A stretch of 64,000 nt of DNA from Arachidicoccus sp. (GCA_028283605.1 JAPWKH010000002.1:1-64000); one strand, 5' to 3'. Counted from the first letter of the stretch, positions 29,035 to 38,254 are shown. Made by a program: numbers and translations. The notes: generated by a model from the sequence alone, not told the origin.

Positions 29035-30411
29035 TTACAAAGAGGCCAAAAATTTTAGCAGCGCTGTGCGATCGCTTTTAGAAAGATGTACAAATTGTTG
29101 TTTTGATTTCTCTGCTTCACCTCCATGCCATAAGATTGCTTCTGTAACAGTTCTTGCCCTTCCATCGTGTAAATAAAAATCTTTGCCTACACCATTCACT
29201 TTTTGGAAAAGTCCAATACCCCACAAGGGCATCGTACGCCATTCGTTACCGGTTGCAAGATAATCTGGTCTACCATCAGCCAAACTATCTCCCATATCGT
29301 GTAAAAGTAAATCGGTATAAGGATGGATTAATTGATTGCTCAACATTGGCAACCTTACATCAACTCCAGTTCTTATACTTTGTGCGTGGCAAGAGCTACA
29401 TTGAATTTGTTTAAAAATCTTTTCTCCTTCTAGACAAATACTATCATTCACATTTCTTCTCGCAGGTACTGCTAATGTTCTTGAATAAAATACGGTTGCA
29501 TTCAAAATGCTATCTGTAATTTCGGGATCGTCATCACGAGAATCATATTGTGACTGCCCGTAACTGCTTTCTTGCGGAAAAATATAACTAGTAATTCCTA
29601 TATCTTGCTGAAATGCAGATGCAACCTGTACTTGTATAGTTGATGTATTTGCTTTTAGTCCAAATCGACCTAATTCTTTTTTCTTTGTATAAGGATTATA
29701 AACATAATTTGCTTTACCACTTATGCCATCATTATTAGCATCATCGGGATCGGCATTTGACAAAATAGTAGCTTCAGGAATTAACTCCAATAACCCCAAA
29801 CCGAATACTGGTGGCGCAAGCCTTACGGAAATCATATAATTCGCCGGCAATGCAATGTATGGATTGGTAACTGTATAAGTTGGTTTTCTTAAAGATGCCG
29901 TTTCTCCATCCGGGAAAGTAAAAGGAATTTCAGTATAACTGATTGTTACTTTTGCTTCAGGAGAGCCATTATTAGATTTATCCTGCAATTGTAATCCAAA
30001 TCCGGGAGCAGCCAAAGGCCCTCCATTTTCATCAGTTCCCGGAATACTGATTCTTGTGAGCAATGATGAATTAACATCGCCCAAAGTTGGTGTTCCTTTA
30101 CCATCGTTATGATGGCAGGATACGCAAGATACATTATTATAAATAGTACCGAGGCCACCAAAATGTTCTGCCGGGGCAGATACAAATGTTTGACTAAAAA
30201 TATTATCTCCTACACTTTGTACATACGCGTAATAAGTTCCTAATCCGGAAACAGGATCACCAAATGATTGTGAATTAGAAAGAAAAGTTGTTGCTGCTCC
30301 ACCTGATAATTGTGTATTATAGTTTGATTCTGGAAAGTTTTCTGCTTTTCGACAAAATATCCCTACAGAAACAATTATGCATATAAAACACATCACACAC
30401 AACTTCTTCAT
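29035..30411 (-). CDS. Dihaem oxidoreductase-like c-type cytochrome (DUF1111 family)
   Basis: This 458-residue exported protein has a signal region ending in VGIFC (candidate lipobox, Cys20). Haem sites are CVSCH (Cys96, Cys99, His100) and CSSCH (Cys338, Cys341, His342). Both haems and the sequence LHDMGDSLADGRPDYLATGNEWRTMPLWGIG are typical of the dihaem family related to CcpA/MauG peroxidases. It probably oxidises a metal or small substrate in the periplasm. It is last in the porin-Rieske-imelysin-dihaem order, 82 bases after imelysin. Confidence 0.92.
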   Translation of the reverse strand: MKKLCVMCFICIIVSVGIFCRKAENFPESNYNTQLSGGAATTFLSNSQSFGDPVSGLGTYYAYVQSVGDNIFSQTFVSAPAEHFGGLGTIYNNVSCVSCHHNDGKGTPTLGDVNSSLLTRISIPGTDENGGPLAAPGFGLQLQDKSNNGSPEAKVTISYTEIPFTFPDGETASLRKPTYTVTNPYIALPANYMISVRLAPPVFGLGLLELIPEATILSNADPDDANNDGISGKANYVYNPYTKKKELGRFGLKANTSTIQVQVASAFQQDIGITSYIFPQESSYGQSQYDSRDDDPEITDSILNATVFYSRTLAVPARRNVNDSICLEGEKIFKQIQCSSCHAQSIRTGVDVRLPMLSNQLIHPYTDLLLHDMGDSLADGRPDYLATGNEWRTMPLWGIGLFQKVNGVGKDFYLHDGRARTVTEAILWHGGEAEKSKQQFVHLSKSDRTALLKFLASL

Positions 30412-30493
30412 TTTATTTGAATAGAATTTAATACTTATAAAGAGATAATTTACTTAAATTATCTCTTTATGTTTTGTTTATACTTGTAAATAT

Positions 30494-31549
30494 TTAATCT
30501 TTTATGTATTGCTGTACATATGGGATTAATTCATTGCTCAAAAGTGTTTGCAATGTTTCTATTTGATCTATTATATTTTGAACAGCAGATCTGCTATTGT
30601 ATATAGCTAATTCAAATGTAGTATTATCTAAAGCACTAAAAGAACTAATCGCATTAGTAAACGCTTGTCTAATTTTGTTATCAAGGCTTTTATTATTAAT
30701 CTGAACTATGTCACTCAAACTTTTTCCTGTGGTTCCATTATAAGAGCATTTATAACTATTAAATGCGCCTTGAATATTATTTTTAAAATCAGCTACTGAA
30801 TTATGTGAATAAGGAGATTCTGTTAAAGTTGAGTCTTGCGCATTAAAGGGTTCAGGCATTTTACTTTCACCCACTTCACTACAAATATCTATTAATGAAT
30901 TTGCAATTGTTTCTAAAGCATTCTCTTTGCTAGTAAAAGAACTGCTAGATTGTCCGGCATTTATTATTTCATTTCCATAACCTCCGGTAGTCCAACTCGC
31001 TTCTAAAGCTTTTGTGTTATCTAAAATATTTGCAGCTAAAGCTGTCATATAATTTTTTTGAGCATCAGTATATGTTTCAGGTTTAAAATCCCACAAATAA
31101 TATTCTAATGGGTGAAAACCTTTCAAAGCATCGTCAACATTGTCTAAAAATGAATCATCCATATTAGGATTTTTATTCAACATTGAATCAATTGAGTTTT
31201 TGTCTGTTGGCCAAGTATCCATATTGGGATCATAATTATCATCCTCTACAGGGCCTATCAAAAAACCCTCGCTTTGTTCCCAAATTACACGTGTTGCTAC
31301 CCACGCATTTTGTGCTGCTGTTTGATTTGCGGCAGTTGGATTTGCTACTAAAGCTACTACAGCATCATTCAACGCAGTTGCTTTAGTAACAAAATCTGCA
31401 TATAAAGGTTCTCCTAATACATTAACGAAATCCTTAAGGGCTTGAGTAGATACATCCGAAATATTTTCATTACTACTATTGTCGTCTTTAGAGCAAGAAG
31501 ATAATCCAATAATTGCTATGGCAGTTATAAATAAAATTTTCTTTTTCAT
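30494..31549 (-). CDS. Imelysin-family iron-binding lipoprotein
   Basis: This 351-residue protein has a lipobox LSSC at Cys19, so it is probably outer-membrane anchored. The imelysin core includes TRVIWEQSEGFLIGPVEDD and the metal motif G-x-H-x-x-E at residues 144-149 (GFHPLE). A second four-helix half follows, with EATWTTGG-like and SKMPEPFNAQDSTLTESPYS segments. Imelysin/EfeO-like proteins bind periplasmic iron for uptake. It lies 29 bases after the Rieske gene, probably in one operon. Confidence 0.93.
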   Translation of the reverse strand: MKKKILFITAIAIIGLSSCSKDDNSSNENISDVSTQALKDFVNVLGEPLYADFVTKATALNDAVVALVANPTAANQTAAQNAWVATRVIWEQSEGFLIGPVEDDNYDPNMDTWPTDKNSIDSMLNKNPNMDDSFLDNVDDALKGFHPLEYYLWDFKPETYTDAQKNYMTALAANILDNTKALEASWTTGGYGNEIINAGQSSSSFTSKENALETIANSLIDICSEVGESKMPEPFNAQDSTLTESPYSHNSVADFKNNIQGAFNSYKCSYNGTTGKSLSDIVQINNKSLDNKIRQAFTNAISSFSALDNTTFELAIYNSRSAVQNIIDQIETLQTLLSNELIPYVQQYIKD

Positions 31550-31578
31550 ACTTTTTTTAATGTTTTTTGAAAAATTTT

Positions 31579-32031
31579 TTAAGATGAATAATAATTTGAA
31601 TCCAGTTTAACTAATAAATTTTGGTCAACTATTTTTATGGGAAGATGCTGTAAAGGATCTGTTGCCGGGCCTTTCAGCACTTCTCCACTTTGTGAAAACC
31701 TACTTCCATGCAATGTGCAGAAGTAACCGTTACCTGCTTTTGTAAGCGCCTGACCAGCGTGTGTACACATTAATAATATCGCATCGTAATCTCCTGTTTT
31801 TTGCTTCAATATGGCTATATCAAAATTGTAATTGTTTACACGTACCAATTTAAAATCCGTATCAGAAAAATTTAGTAGAGGAACGGTTGCCCATCCTTTC
31901 TCTGAACCGGTCTTATAGAGGCTTAATGAAACTGTTTTGCAGGATTCTAAAACAGAACTCAATAATAATGTTCCAATACTCATTGCTGCACATGTACCAC
32001 AAGCCTTTTTCAAAAAATATCTTCTTTCCAT
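31579..32031 (-). CDS. Rieske [2Fe-2S] protein, Tat-exported
   Basis: This 150-residue protein has a Tat-like start (MERRYFLKKAC...AAMSIGTLLLSS) with the twin arginines and FLKK. It carries the Rieske ligands Cys89 and His91 in LMCTHAGQ and Cys105 and His108 in YFCTLHGSRF. The cluster is probably low- or mid-potential. It sits 12 bases after the porin gene, between porin and imelysin, so it may pass electrons to or from the dihaem protein during metal redox cycling. No cytochrome b partner is nearby, which argues against a bc1 role. Confidence 0.92.
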   Translation of the reverse strand: MERRYFLKKACGTCAAMSIGTLLLSSVLESCKTVSLSLYKTGSEKGWATVPLLNFSDTDFKLVRVNNYNFDIAILKQKTGDYDAILLMCTHAGQALTKAGNGYFCTLHGSRFSQSGEVLKGPATDPLQHLPIKIVDQNLLVKLDSNYYSS

Positions 32032-32043
32032 ACAATTGTGTAT

Positions 32044-33336
32044 TTAAAAGGCATATCCCAGTCCAATATTCAAGAATTGATTGTTGCGTTGATAAGGCTG
32101 CATTACAGAGGGCGGATTAATTATCAAACTTTCATTTTGAGGTCCGGTATGTGTAAAGCGCACATCGGCTTTGATTACAATATTAGGTATTGGAAAATAA
32201 TTCAACCCTGCAATTATATGCCATTGTTTTAACGTAGGGTCATCAATTCCATTTTGTGGAATTTTGTTGTTCATGTCTAAATTTTCGTATCTCCCGAAAG
32301 CTACTAATTGATGCTTGGAACCGGAATTGTGCAAGAGATCGTATGCCAATTCTGCATATGCACCATACATGGCTTTTGAAACATTACTCCCAAAAGCTGA
32401 ATTTATATCAGAAGCATTTGGTAAAGAAACATAAGTCCCTAATGCTTTTGCGGAGAATCCGGCGTTGTTGTATTGAATGTCTGCTTCTCCTAAATACAAA
32501 GGATTGCCGAACATTCCCGATTTCAAACCCAAACTATCCGCCTGATACGCGCCTATTCCTGTTGTTCCACCCATATATCCCGAAACCTGAAACTGGAAAT
32601 CGCCGGCAAACGCACGTAAAGAAGCCGTTAGTGCAAGATTGTCGCCGGTTGCCAATTGCCCGTCGCTTTGTCCACCTGCAAAGCCAGTTCCATGGGTAAA
32701 ATTTTCTGAATTTAATCCGCTAACCAAAGCAACACTATATGCCAATGGAAGTGTAGCCGTTTGTCCATACAAACCAATACCAATCTCGCGCCACGTAGTC
32801 GGAATAATTAATTGTTCTACTAACGGGCGTTCTGTTCCATAAAAATTTACTGGCAAATGATTTTCATTCGTTATACCAATTCTCGGCAAAAACAGTCCTG
32901 CAACAATGTATTGTCTTGGGTTTAAAGTAAATTTCAAATATGCCTGTTCCATGCCAACTTCGCCTTTTGTTCCGCCGCCTTCTACTTTATCATTTTCTAC
33001 TTCCAGCTCAGAGAAAAATGAAATTCTTTTATTGAATTGGTGTCCTACAAAAAGCACAGCACGCGCTAAATTGATCGTGGAGTTTTTATATTTGAAATCG
33101 TGTTGATAAGTTGCCTCACCATAACCGGAAATGACGGTTTGCGAATTTTTTGCATTGCCGCCTGTTAATAGATCTTCTCCGGAGCTTGCTACCAATTTTT
33201 GAGCAGGTGTAAGTAAATAACCTTTAGCCTGTTTATTCAAAGAACTTAAATCCTGATGCGTTGTATCCGACTGCGCATGGACATAAAATATATTAGCTAA
33301 GACAAAGCCTCCTACAATAAATAAAACTTTACACAT
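32044..33336 (-). CDS. Outer-membrane porin-like protein
   Basis: This 430-residue protein has a signal peptide (MCKVLFIVGGFVLANIFYVHAQ). Alternating hydrophobic strands follow, such as AYLKFTLNPRQYIVAGLFLPRIG and HQLVAFGRYENLDMN, and the end NQFLNIGLGYAF closes with a terminal Phe typical of outer-membrane barrels. It resembles the phosphate-selective porin O/P-like family of Bacteroidota. It is first in its operon and may admit the substrate of the downstream Rieske-imelysin-dihaem proteins. Confidence 0.8.
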   Translation of the reverse strand: MCKVLFIVGGFVLANIFYVHAQSDTTHQDLSSLNKQAKGYLLTPAQKLVASSGEDLLTGGNAKNSQTVISGYGEATYQHDFKYKNSTINLARAVLFVGHQFNKRISFFSELEVENDKVEGGGTKGEVGMEQAYLKFTLNPRQYIVAGLFLPRIGITNENHLPVNFYGTERPLVEQLIIPTTWREIGIGLYGQTATLPLAYSVALVSGLNSENFTHGTGFAGGQSDGQLATGDNLALTASLRAFAGDFQFQVSGYMGGTTGIGAYQADSLGLKSGMFGNPLYLGEADIQYNNAGFSAKALGTYVSLPNASDINSAFGSNVSKAMYGAYAELAYDLLHNSGSKHQLVAFGRYENLDMNNKIPQNGIDDPTLKQWHIIAGLNYFPIPNIVIKADVRFTHTGPQNESLIINPPSVMQPYQRNNQFLNIGLGYAF

Positions 33337-33525
33337 AATTTTTGCTCACAATTGAAGGGCGAAATTATCACGTCAATTATTAATACATTTACGAAATCGG
33401 GAAATTTTTGCAAGCAACAAATTAATTTATATGTTATACCCCCATTATGGTTAAAATATAAGTAGGTGTTTTTTGATGTGAAGTTTAATTATTTTCATTT
33501 AGGAATATCTTCCTTAGAACAATTC

Positions 33526-33557
33526 GGAATTATTTTATTAATCAGTAAATGGAATCG
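33526..33557. repeat. 32-bp direct repeat, right copy
   Basis: It matches 28956-28987 with one difference. It covers the last codons and 3' flank of the rhomboid gene (stop codon at 33542-33544, minus strand). Confidence 0.85.
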
Positions 33558-35212
33558 GTATTTTCTGTTCCGTGAGCAGCGTGGTTAAGATTACTTTCTT
33601 GTTGAGGCAAAATATCTTTTATAAAAGCATTTTGTTCATTATTTTTCGGCTGTTTATTTTTCTTTCGCACAAAAGGGAGATAAATTGTTCCGATTATTAT
33701 ACCTGCAATCAGTCCGCCTATATGTGCAGCATTATCGATTCCTTTTACTGTAAAACCCAATGAAAAATTTATAATTATATAAATACCCAGTGCCCAAATG
33801 AATAACGCAGATATTTTTTGTTGGGTTGATTTCGTGAGTACTAATACATAAAACGCGCTGAATAGTCCCATAATTGCGCCAGAAGCGCCAACAGCCACGC
33901 TATTCCAATTATGATATGCACTTACCATTCCGGAAAAGATAAGTGCTGCGCCATATAATAAAATCATTTTGGTTTTTCCTATCATTGCCTCCAAAGATTT
34001 TCCTATGATCACAAGGAAAAACATATTACTCACAAAATGAAACAATCCCTGATGTATAAATCCGTAAGTAAACAATCTCCAGTATTGATGCCCGTTAATA
34101 GTAACAAATCCTAAATTGCCTCCATAGTTGTACAGTATATAAACAGGAAACGAAAAGAAGCCTGTAAAAGAAAACAGCACGGCAACAAACATAAAGCTAT
34201 TGAGGTACAAAATCCAGGGAGTAGCTACATAGTTTTCCTTAATGTAAATAAATTCGAAAAACCGGGCTACATAATTTTTTCTTTCAGGGTAAGGCAGATA
34301 ATCACTTTCCGGATTATTTTCGGTAATATTTTCTTTAAACGAAACAAAAGCTACTGCCAGTATCCATATTATAACCGAAGCAAAAAATATATAAGCAATT
34401 TTTACCTGTGCAACAGCAACCGTACTTCTGTACGATTCCGCATGCGGAATAAAAAAAATCCTGTCTGACCCGGTAACATCTAAATGCGCTTTGTCAGCAG
34501 CATCGTCCAAGGCTTCGGACAGATAAGATTTATTATCTATTCTTTCATAAAAACCGATCCCGGAACGAATTTCTTTTTGAAATAATTTTTCGCATTCTTT
34601 ATCATAATCTTTTAAAAGAAAAGGCACAGATTCTTCGCTGATATTGCTGCTTACTTTTTTTACATATTGCACAGCCAGCCAATAGTCAGCTAAATGGTTA
34701 ACGGTATCATTTGAATTTTTATACATCGGGCTGCAAATGCAGATAGTAAGATCGGCAGAGTCTGCAGAAACATTGTCCTGCACTACCGTTCTGAACGCAG
34801 GATGAACTGCCGTATCGAGAAAATATTTTTGTATGAAAAAATAATCCGTGTTTTCATACTTATCACTTTCCTGAGGATATGTTACAGCTTTATATCCGTG
34901 AAGTTTTATGAGCAATAATTGTTGAGAATATTTTGCACAAAACATCATCAATACAGCTGCAAGAAGCTGCCAAAAGAATAAAAAATAATAATTATTTACT
35001 TTAGGAATATGAAGTTTGGCAATGTATTTTCTCAGCCAAATCAAGATAGGAATCCACGCGAAAACAAATGCTAAATCTGTAGCTACAAACCTTTGTGAAA
35101 CATCAAACATTTTGTTTCTGATAATCAAAAACCAATTCAGAAACGTAAAGCATATTACGAATAATACAGTAATGATGATAAAAGGCAGTATTACCTTTTG
35201 CAGTTTTTTCAT
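33542..35212 (-). CDS. Rhomboid-family intramembrane serine protease with large N-terminal region
   Basis: I use the ATG at 35212 (MKKLQKVILPF, 556 residues); an earlier ATG at 35254 would overlap the alanine dehydrogenase gene by 20 bases. The N-terminal ~310 residues hold three membrane helices and an extracytoplasmic segment of unknown role, then a fourth helix. The C-terminal rhomboid core has GHQYWRLFTYGFIHQGLFHFVSNM, the nucleophile Ser in GASGAIMG (residue 444) and the His in NAAHIGG (residue 497). It cleaves substrates within the membrane. The 3' end lies in the 32-bp direct repeat. Confidence 0.88.
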   Translation of the reverse strand: MKKLQKVILPFIIITVLFVICFTFLNWFLIIRNKMFDVSQRFVATDLAFVFAWIPILIWLRKYIAKLHIPKVNNYYFLFFWQLLAAVLMMFCAKYSQQLLLIKLHGYKAVTYPQESDKYENTDYFFIQKYFLDTAVHPAFRTVVQDNVSADSADLTICICSPMYKNSNDTVNHLADYWLAVQYVKKVSSNISEESVPFLLKDYDKECEKLFQKEIRSGIGFYERIDNKSYLSEALDDAADKAHLDVTGSDRIFFIPHAESYRSTVAVAQVKIAYIFFASVIIWILAVAFVSFKENITENNPESDYLPYPERKNYVARFFEFIYIKENYVATPWILYLNSFMFVAVLFSFTGFFSFPVYILYNYGGNLGFVTINGHQYWRLFTYGFIHQGLFHFVSNMFFLVIIGKSLEAMIGKTKMILLYGAALIFSGMVSAYHNWNSVAVGASGAIMGLFSAFYVLVLTKSTQQKISALFIWALGIYIIINFSLGFTVKGIDNAAHIGGLIAGIIIGTIYLPFVRKKNKQPKNNEQNAFIKDILPQQESNLNHAAHGTENTDSIY

Positions 35213-35234
35213 ACATGTTTTAGAAATTCTTCTG

Positions 35235-36452
35235 CTATCTTTTGCTTGTTGCAAGTAATAGATTGAGGTCGGTATATTTTAAATCATACCGTTCACTTAA
35301 GTAAATATTTGTGATATGTCCTTTGTAGATATAAATGCCATTACGCAAATTAAAATTGTGCCACAGCATGGCATCCAGTCCGCCATTATCTGCAATCTTC
35401 AAAGTCAATGGCATCAACACATTGCTGATGGCATGGCTTGCTGTCCTTGCAAATGAACTGGCAATATTGGGCACGCAATAATGAATTACATCATACTTAC
35501 GAAAAGTGGGTTTTTCCTGCGTAGTAAGTTCACTCGTTTCAAAGCAGCCGCCGCGATCTATGCATACATCAATAATTATACTTCCTGGTCGCATCCGCGA
35601 CACCATAGCCTCTGTAACTACAACGGGCACGCGTCCTTTTTCACTGCTCAAAGCGCCTACCGCTACTTCACATGTTTTGATCTGTTTAGCAAGAATATTC
35701 GGTTCTATCACGCTTGTCCATACTGGAAAGCCAAGATTATTTTGTAGTCTTTTCAGCCGATAAACATTATTATCAAAAACTTTGACTGAAGCGCCCATCG
35801 CGAGCGCCGAACGTGTAGCTGACTCTCCCACTACGCCTGCACCGATAATAATTACTTTGGTTGGCGGAATCCCGCTGATACCGCCTAATAATACGCCTTT
35901 CCCTTTATTTGACGAAGCTAAATACTGGCCTGCGAATAACATGGCTGCACTGCCGGCAATCTCACTCATGCTTCTTACAATCGGGAAAGTGCCGCTATCA
36001 TCTTTCAACAATTCAAAACCAAGCGCCGTAATTTTTTTCTTAACCAGCTCTTCCAATATTTCTTTCTTTAATAAAGAAAAATTCAGAGGCGAAATAATTG
36101 TCTGGTCTTTTTGAAAATAAGGCGTATCGTTCAATGAAATAGATGCACTTTTTATGATAACAGGCTGGCTGTAAACTTCCTCTCTGTTATAGACTATTTT
36201 TGCTCCTGCTTCGCTATAATCTTTATCGCTGAAGCGGCTTCCTATGCCGGCTTTGGATTCGACAGTTACAGAATGCCCGTTGCTTACTAAAACATTTACG
36301 GCTTCGGGAATCAATGCAATTCTGTTTTCCTGCGAAAGAGATTCATTCGGTATGCCGATAGCAAGCTGCTTGCTTTTACTTTTGATGTCAAGCGTTTCTT
36401 CAAGAGGCTCGTAATTGAATGCAGTCGTCACAATAGGTTTAGCTGTTGCCAT
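35235..36452 (-). CDS. Alanine dehydrogenase/transhydrogenase-like oxidoreductase
   Basis: This 405-residue protein has an extra ~25-residue N-terminus, then the family start IGIPNESLSQENRIALIPEAV. It has a Rossmann site VIIIGAGVVGESATRSALAMGASVKVFD (GxGxxG) near residue 200, an IIDVCIDRGGCFETS segment and HYCVPNIASSFARTASHAISN near the active site. This is the alanine dehydrogenase pattern, interconverting alanine and pyruvate with NAD. It lacks the membrane domain of PntA. A 23-bp dyad lies 17 bases upstream. Confidence 0.88.
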   Translation of the reverse strand: MATAKPIVTTAFNYEPLEETLDIKSKSKQLAIGIPNESLSQENRIALIPEAVNVLVSNGHSVTVESKAGIGSRFSDKDYSEAGAKIVYNREEVYSQPVIIKSASISLNDTPYFQKDQTIISPLNFSLLKKEILEELVKKKITALGFELLKDDSGTFPIVRSMSEIAGSAAMLFAGQYLASSNKGKGVLLGGISGIPPTKVIIIGAGVVGESATRSALAMGASVKVFDNNVYRLKRLQNNLGFPVWTSVIEPNILAKQIKTCEVAVGALSSEKGRVPVVVTEAMVSRMRPGSIIIDVCIDRGGCFETSELTTQEKPTFRKYDVIHYCVPNIASSFARTASHAISNVLMPLTLKIADNGGLDAMLWHNFNLRNGIYIYKGHITNIYLSERYDLKYTDLNLLLATSKR

Positions 36453-36468
36453 GTATTTATTTTCTTAT

Positions 36469-36491
36469 ATGTAAAATTATTTTTTTTACAT
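36469..36491. promoter_or_regulatory. Dyad upstream of alanine dehydrogenase gene
   Basis: ATGTAAAA-N7-TTTTACAT has perfect 8-bp arms and ends 17 bases before the start codon. It is a candidate operator. AT-rich composition makes chance occurrence more likely than for the Rrf2 sites. Confidence 0.4.
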
Positions 36492-36555
36492 TAGGATTGG
36501 AAATGTTTTTTTGAAGTATAATGAAGAAAAGATTTTTCTTTAATGATAAGCATTC

Positions 36556-36593
36556 AAAAAAGCCACTTAAAACAGCATTACTTAAGTGGCTTT
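36556..36593 (-). terminator. Intrinsic terminator of the cupin gene
   Basis: On the minus strand AAAGCCACTTAA and TTAAGTGGCTTT form a 12-bp stem around an 11-base loop, and T6 follows. It ends 30 bases past the cupin stop. Confidence 0.85.
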
Positions 36594-36622
36594 AAATTTA
36601 GTTTTTATAAAATAATATTCTT

Positions 36623-37501
36623 TTATACCAACTCCTTTGCGGCATTCTCAAATATTTTTTTATGCTTCCATTCATACCATTCTTTTGGGCGGTATTTTTT
36701 CATAAGCGTATCTATATTGCGCATACCTACTATATTCCAGACGCCTTTCATTTTTCCGCTGAAAGAATTGTTAAGTGCGCGCAAGCTCATGGCAAAACCG
36801 CTTTCCAAATATTCCATGTGATGCCAATAAGCGGCAGGCATATAAAGCGTATCGCCATGTTCCAAAATGGTTTCAAAGCCTTCCGCTTTGTCTATTGCCG
36901 GAAATTTTTGTAAATCAAGTTTGCTTTTTTCTTCGACATAATAATTGGTATAATCTGCCAGGCTCAGTACTTCATAAGGTTTACGGTAGAGCTTATGTTG
37001 TTCTTCATAAGGGAAAAGTAAAATCCTCTTTCTTCCTATAAATTGAGTGTGCAGAATATGGCTCAAATCTATATCAAAGTGCATGTGCGTAACAGCGCCT
37101 TCACCTCCGGTGAACAGCATCGGCGCGCGTTTTACAAATCCTTTCATCAAATGCACAGGCCAGATAAAATCTTTGGATAACTGCGGCGCATGACTGAAAA
37201 TATTGAATAAAAATATTCTCCATTGTGCAGGTCCTTTCCGGATCATATCTATATAATCGCCGAATTTTATATAATCATCTGCCTTATTAATAGGTGTATA
37301 AGCATCGCTTTTAATATTGTTGTAAATACCAACTTCCTTACTGCCAACGGCTTCCTTAAAATAGTCCCAGTTCCATTTTTTGTAAGCAGGCCATTGTTTT
37401 GCCAAGCCACGAATTACCAAAGGCGTACGGGTATTATAATATTTTGTTTTAAATTCTTCGGGGCTGATGTTTTCTACAACATCAACTTCTTTTAATTGCA
37501 T
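36623..37501 (-). CDS. Cupin/JmjC-like 2-oxoglutarate-dependent oxygenase
   Basis: I start at the ATG at 37501 (MQLKEVDVVENISPEEF, 292 residues) because a -7 box lies between it and the earlier ATG at 37555. The protein is of the Cupin_8/FIH type: TPLVIRGLAKQWPAYKKWNWDYF near the start, the iron motif in AVTHMHFDIDLSH, IGRKRILLFPYEE, and GDTLYMPAAYWHHMEYL with the distal His. It probably hydroxylates a protein side chain or small molecule using Fe(II). The substrate is unknown. It is monocistronic, with a terminator. Confidence 0.87.
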   Translation of the reverse strand: MQLKEVDVVENISPEEFKTKYYNTRTPLVIRGLAKQWPAYKKWNWDYFKEAVGSKEVGIYNNIKSDAYTPINKADDYIKFGDYIDMIRKGPAQWRIFLFNIFSHAPQLSKDFIWPVHLMKGFVKRAPMLFTGGEGAVTHMHFDIDLSHILHTQFIGRKRILLFPYEEQHKLYRKPYEVLSLADYTNYYVEEKSKLDLQKFPAIDKAEGFETILEHGDTLYMPAAYWHHMEYLESGFAMSLRALNNSFSGKMKGVWNIVGMRNIDTLMKKYRPKEWYEWKHKKIFENAAKELV

Positions 37502-37520
37502 TTTACAAAAATTTAATTTG

Positions 37521-37528
37521 CAAAAGTA
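37521..37528 (-). promoter_or_regulatory. -7 box of the cupin gene
   Basis: TACTTTTG on the minus strand matches TAnnTTTG and lies 20 bases upstream of the ATG at 37501. It rules against the upstream ATG as start. Confidence 0.6.
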
Positions 37529-37599
37529 CGATAAAGTAATACTTCCGGCTTGCAATATTCTTAAGTTTTAGGAAAGACTTTTTCAATTGTTATAATTTT

Positions 37600-37607
37600 T
37601 ATTTTTG
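37600..37607 (+). promoter_or_regulatory. -7 box of the deoxynucleoside kinase gene
   Basis: TATTTTTG matches TAnnTTTG. It ends 10 bases before the ATG at 37618, so the transcript leader would be only a few bases. Confidence 0.45.
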
Positions 37608-37617
37608 CTTTTCTTAC

Positions 37618-38247
37618 ATGCAATATAAATTCATAACGATCGAAGGCAATATCGGCGCCGGCAAAACCACATTGGCTAATATTTTGGCAGAGCGGCTACA
37701 GGCGCGGTTGATTTTGGAAGCCTTTTCCGATAATCCTTTTTTGCCGAAATTTTATGAAAATCCCGCACAGTTTGCTTTTCCATTAGAGCTGTTTTTTATG
37801 GCGGAGCGATTTAAGCAACTGAAAGAAATATTGCAGCCGGATATGTTTCGTACAACAACCGTATCGGATTATTTATTTACCAAATGCCTTCTTTTCGCAA
37901 GAGTAAATTTATCTGACGAAGAATTTAAATTGTATCAAAGATTGTTTGATATTATTTTACAGCAATTGGTCTTACCGGAAATATTGATTTATCTGCATGC
38001 GCCTGTTGAGAAATTGCAGGAAAATATTAAAAAGAGGCAAAGAAATTACGAGCAGCAAATATCCGACGATTATTTACAAAGCATTCAGGAAACTTATTTA
38101 AATTATATTCAACAGCAAAATTTACCTACCTTATTTATTGATGCATCCAATGCCAATTTTTTAGAAGACAAAAGGCATGTGCAAGTTGTTCTCGATGCAT
38201 TAAATAATATTTACGGTAAAGGTATTCACAGAATTTCACTACCATAA
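37618..38247 (+). CDS. Deoxynucleoside kinase
   Basis: This 209-residue dNK-family enzyme phosphorylates deoxynucleosides for nucleotide salvage. The P-loop is GNIGAGKTT (residues 10-18), followed by LEAFSDNPFLPKFYENP, the acidic substrate-base region. AERFKQLKE and TVSDYLFTKCLLFARVNL carry the DRS-like segment. IYLHAPVEKLQENIKKRQRNYE forms the lid. The length fits deoxyguanosine/deoxyadenosine kinases. It is followed after 7 bases by an MFS gene, probably one transcript. Confidence 0.92.
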   Translation: MQYKFITIEGNIGAGKTTLANILAERLQARLILEAFSDNPFLPKFYENPAQFAFPLELFFMAERFKQLKEILQPDMFRTTTVSDYLFTKCLLFARVNLSDEEFKLYQRLFDIILQQLVLPEILIYLHAPVEKLQENIKKRQRNYEQQISDDYLQSIQETYLNYIQQQNLPTLFIDASNANFLEDKRHVQVVLDALNNIYGKGIHRISLP

Positions 38248-38254
38248 TTTTTTT

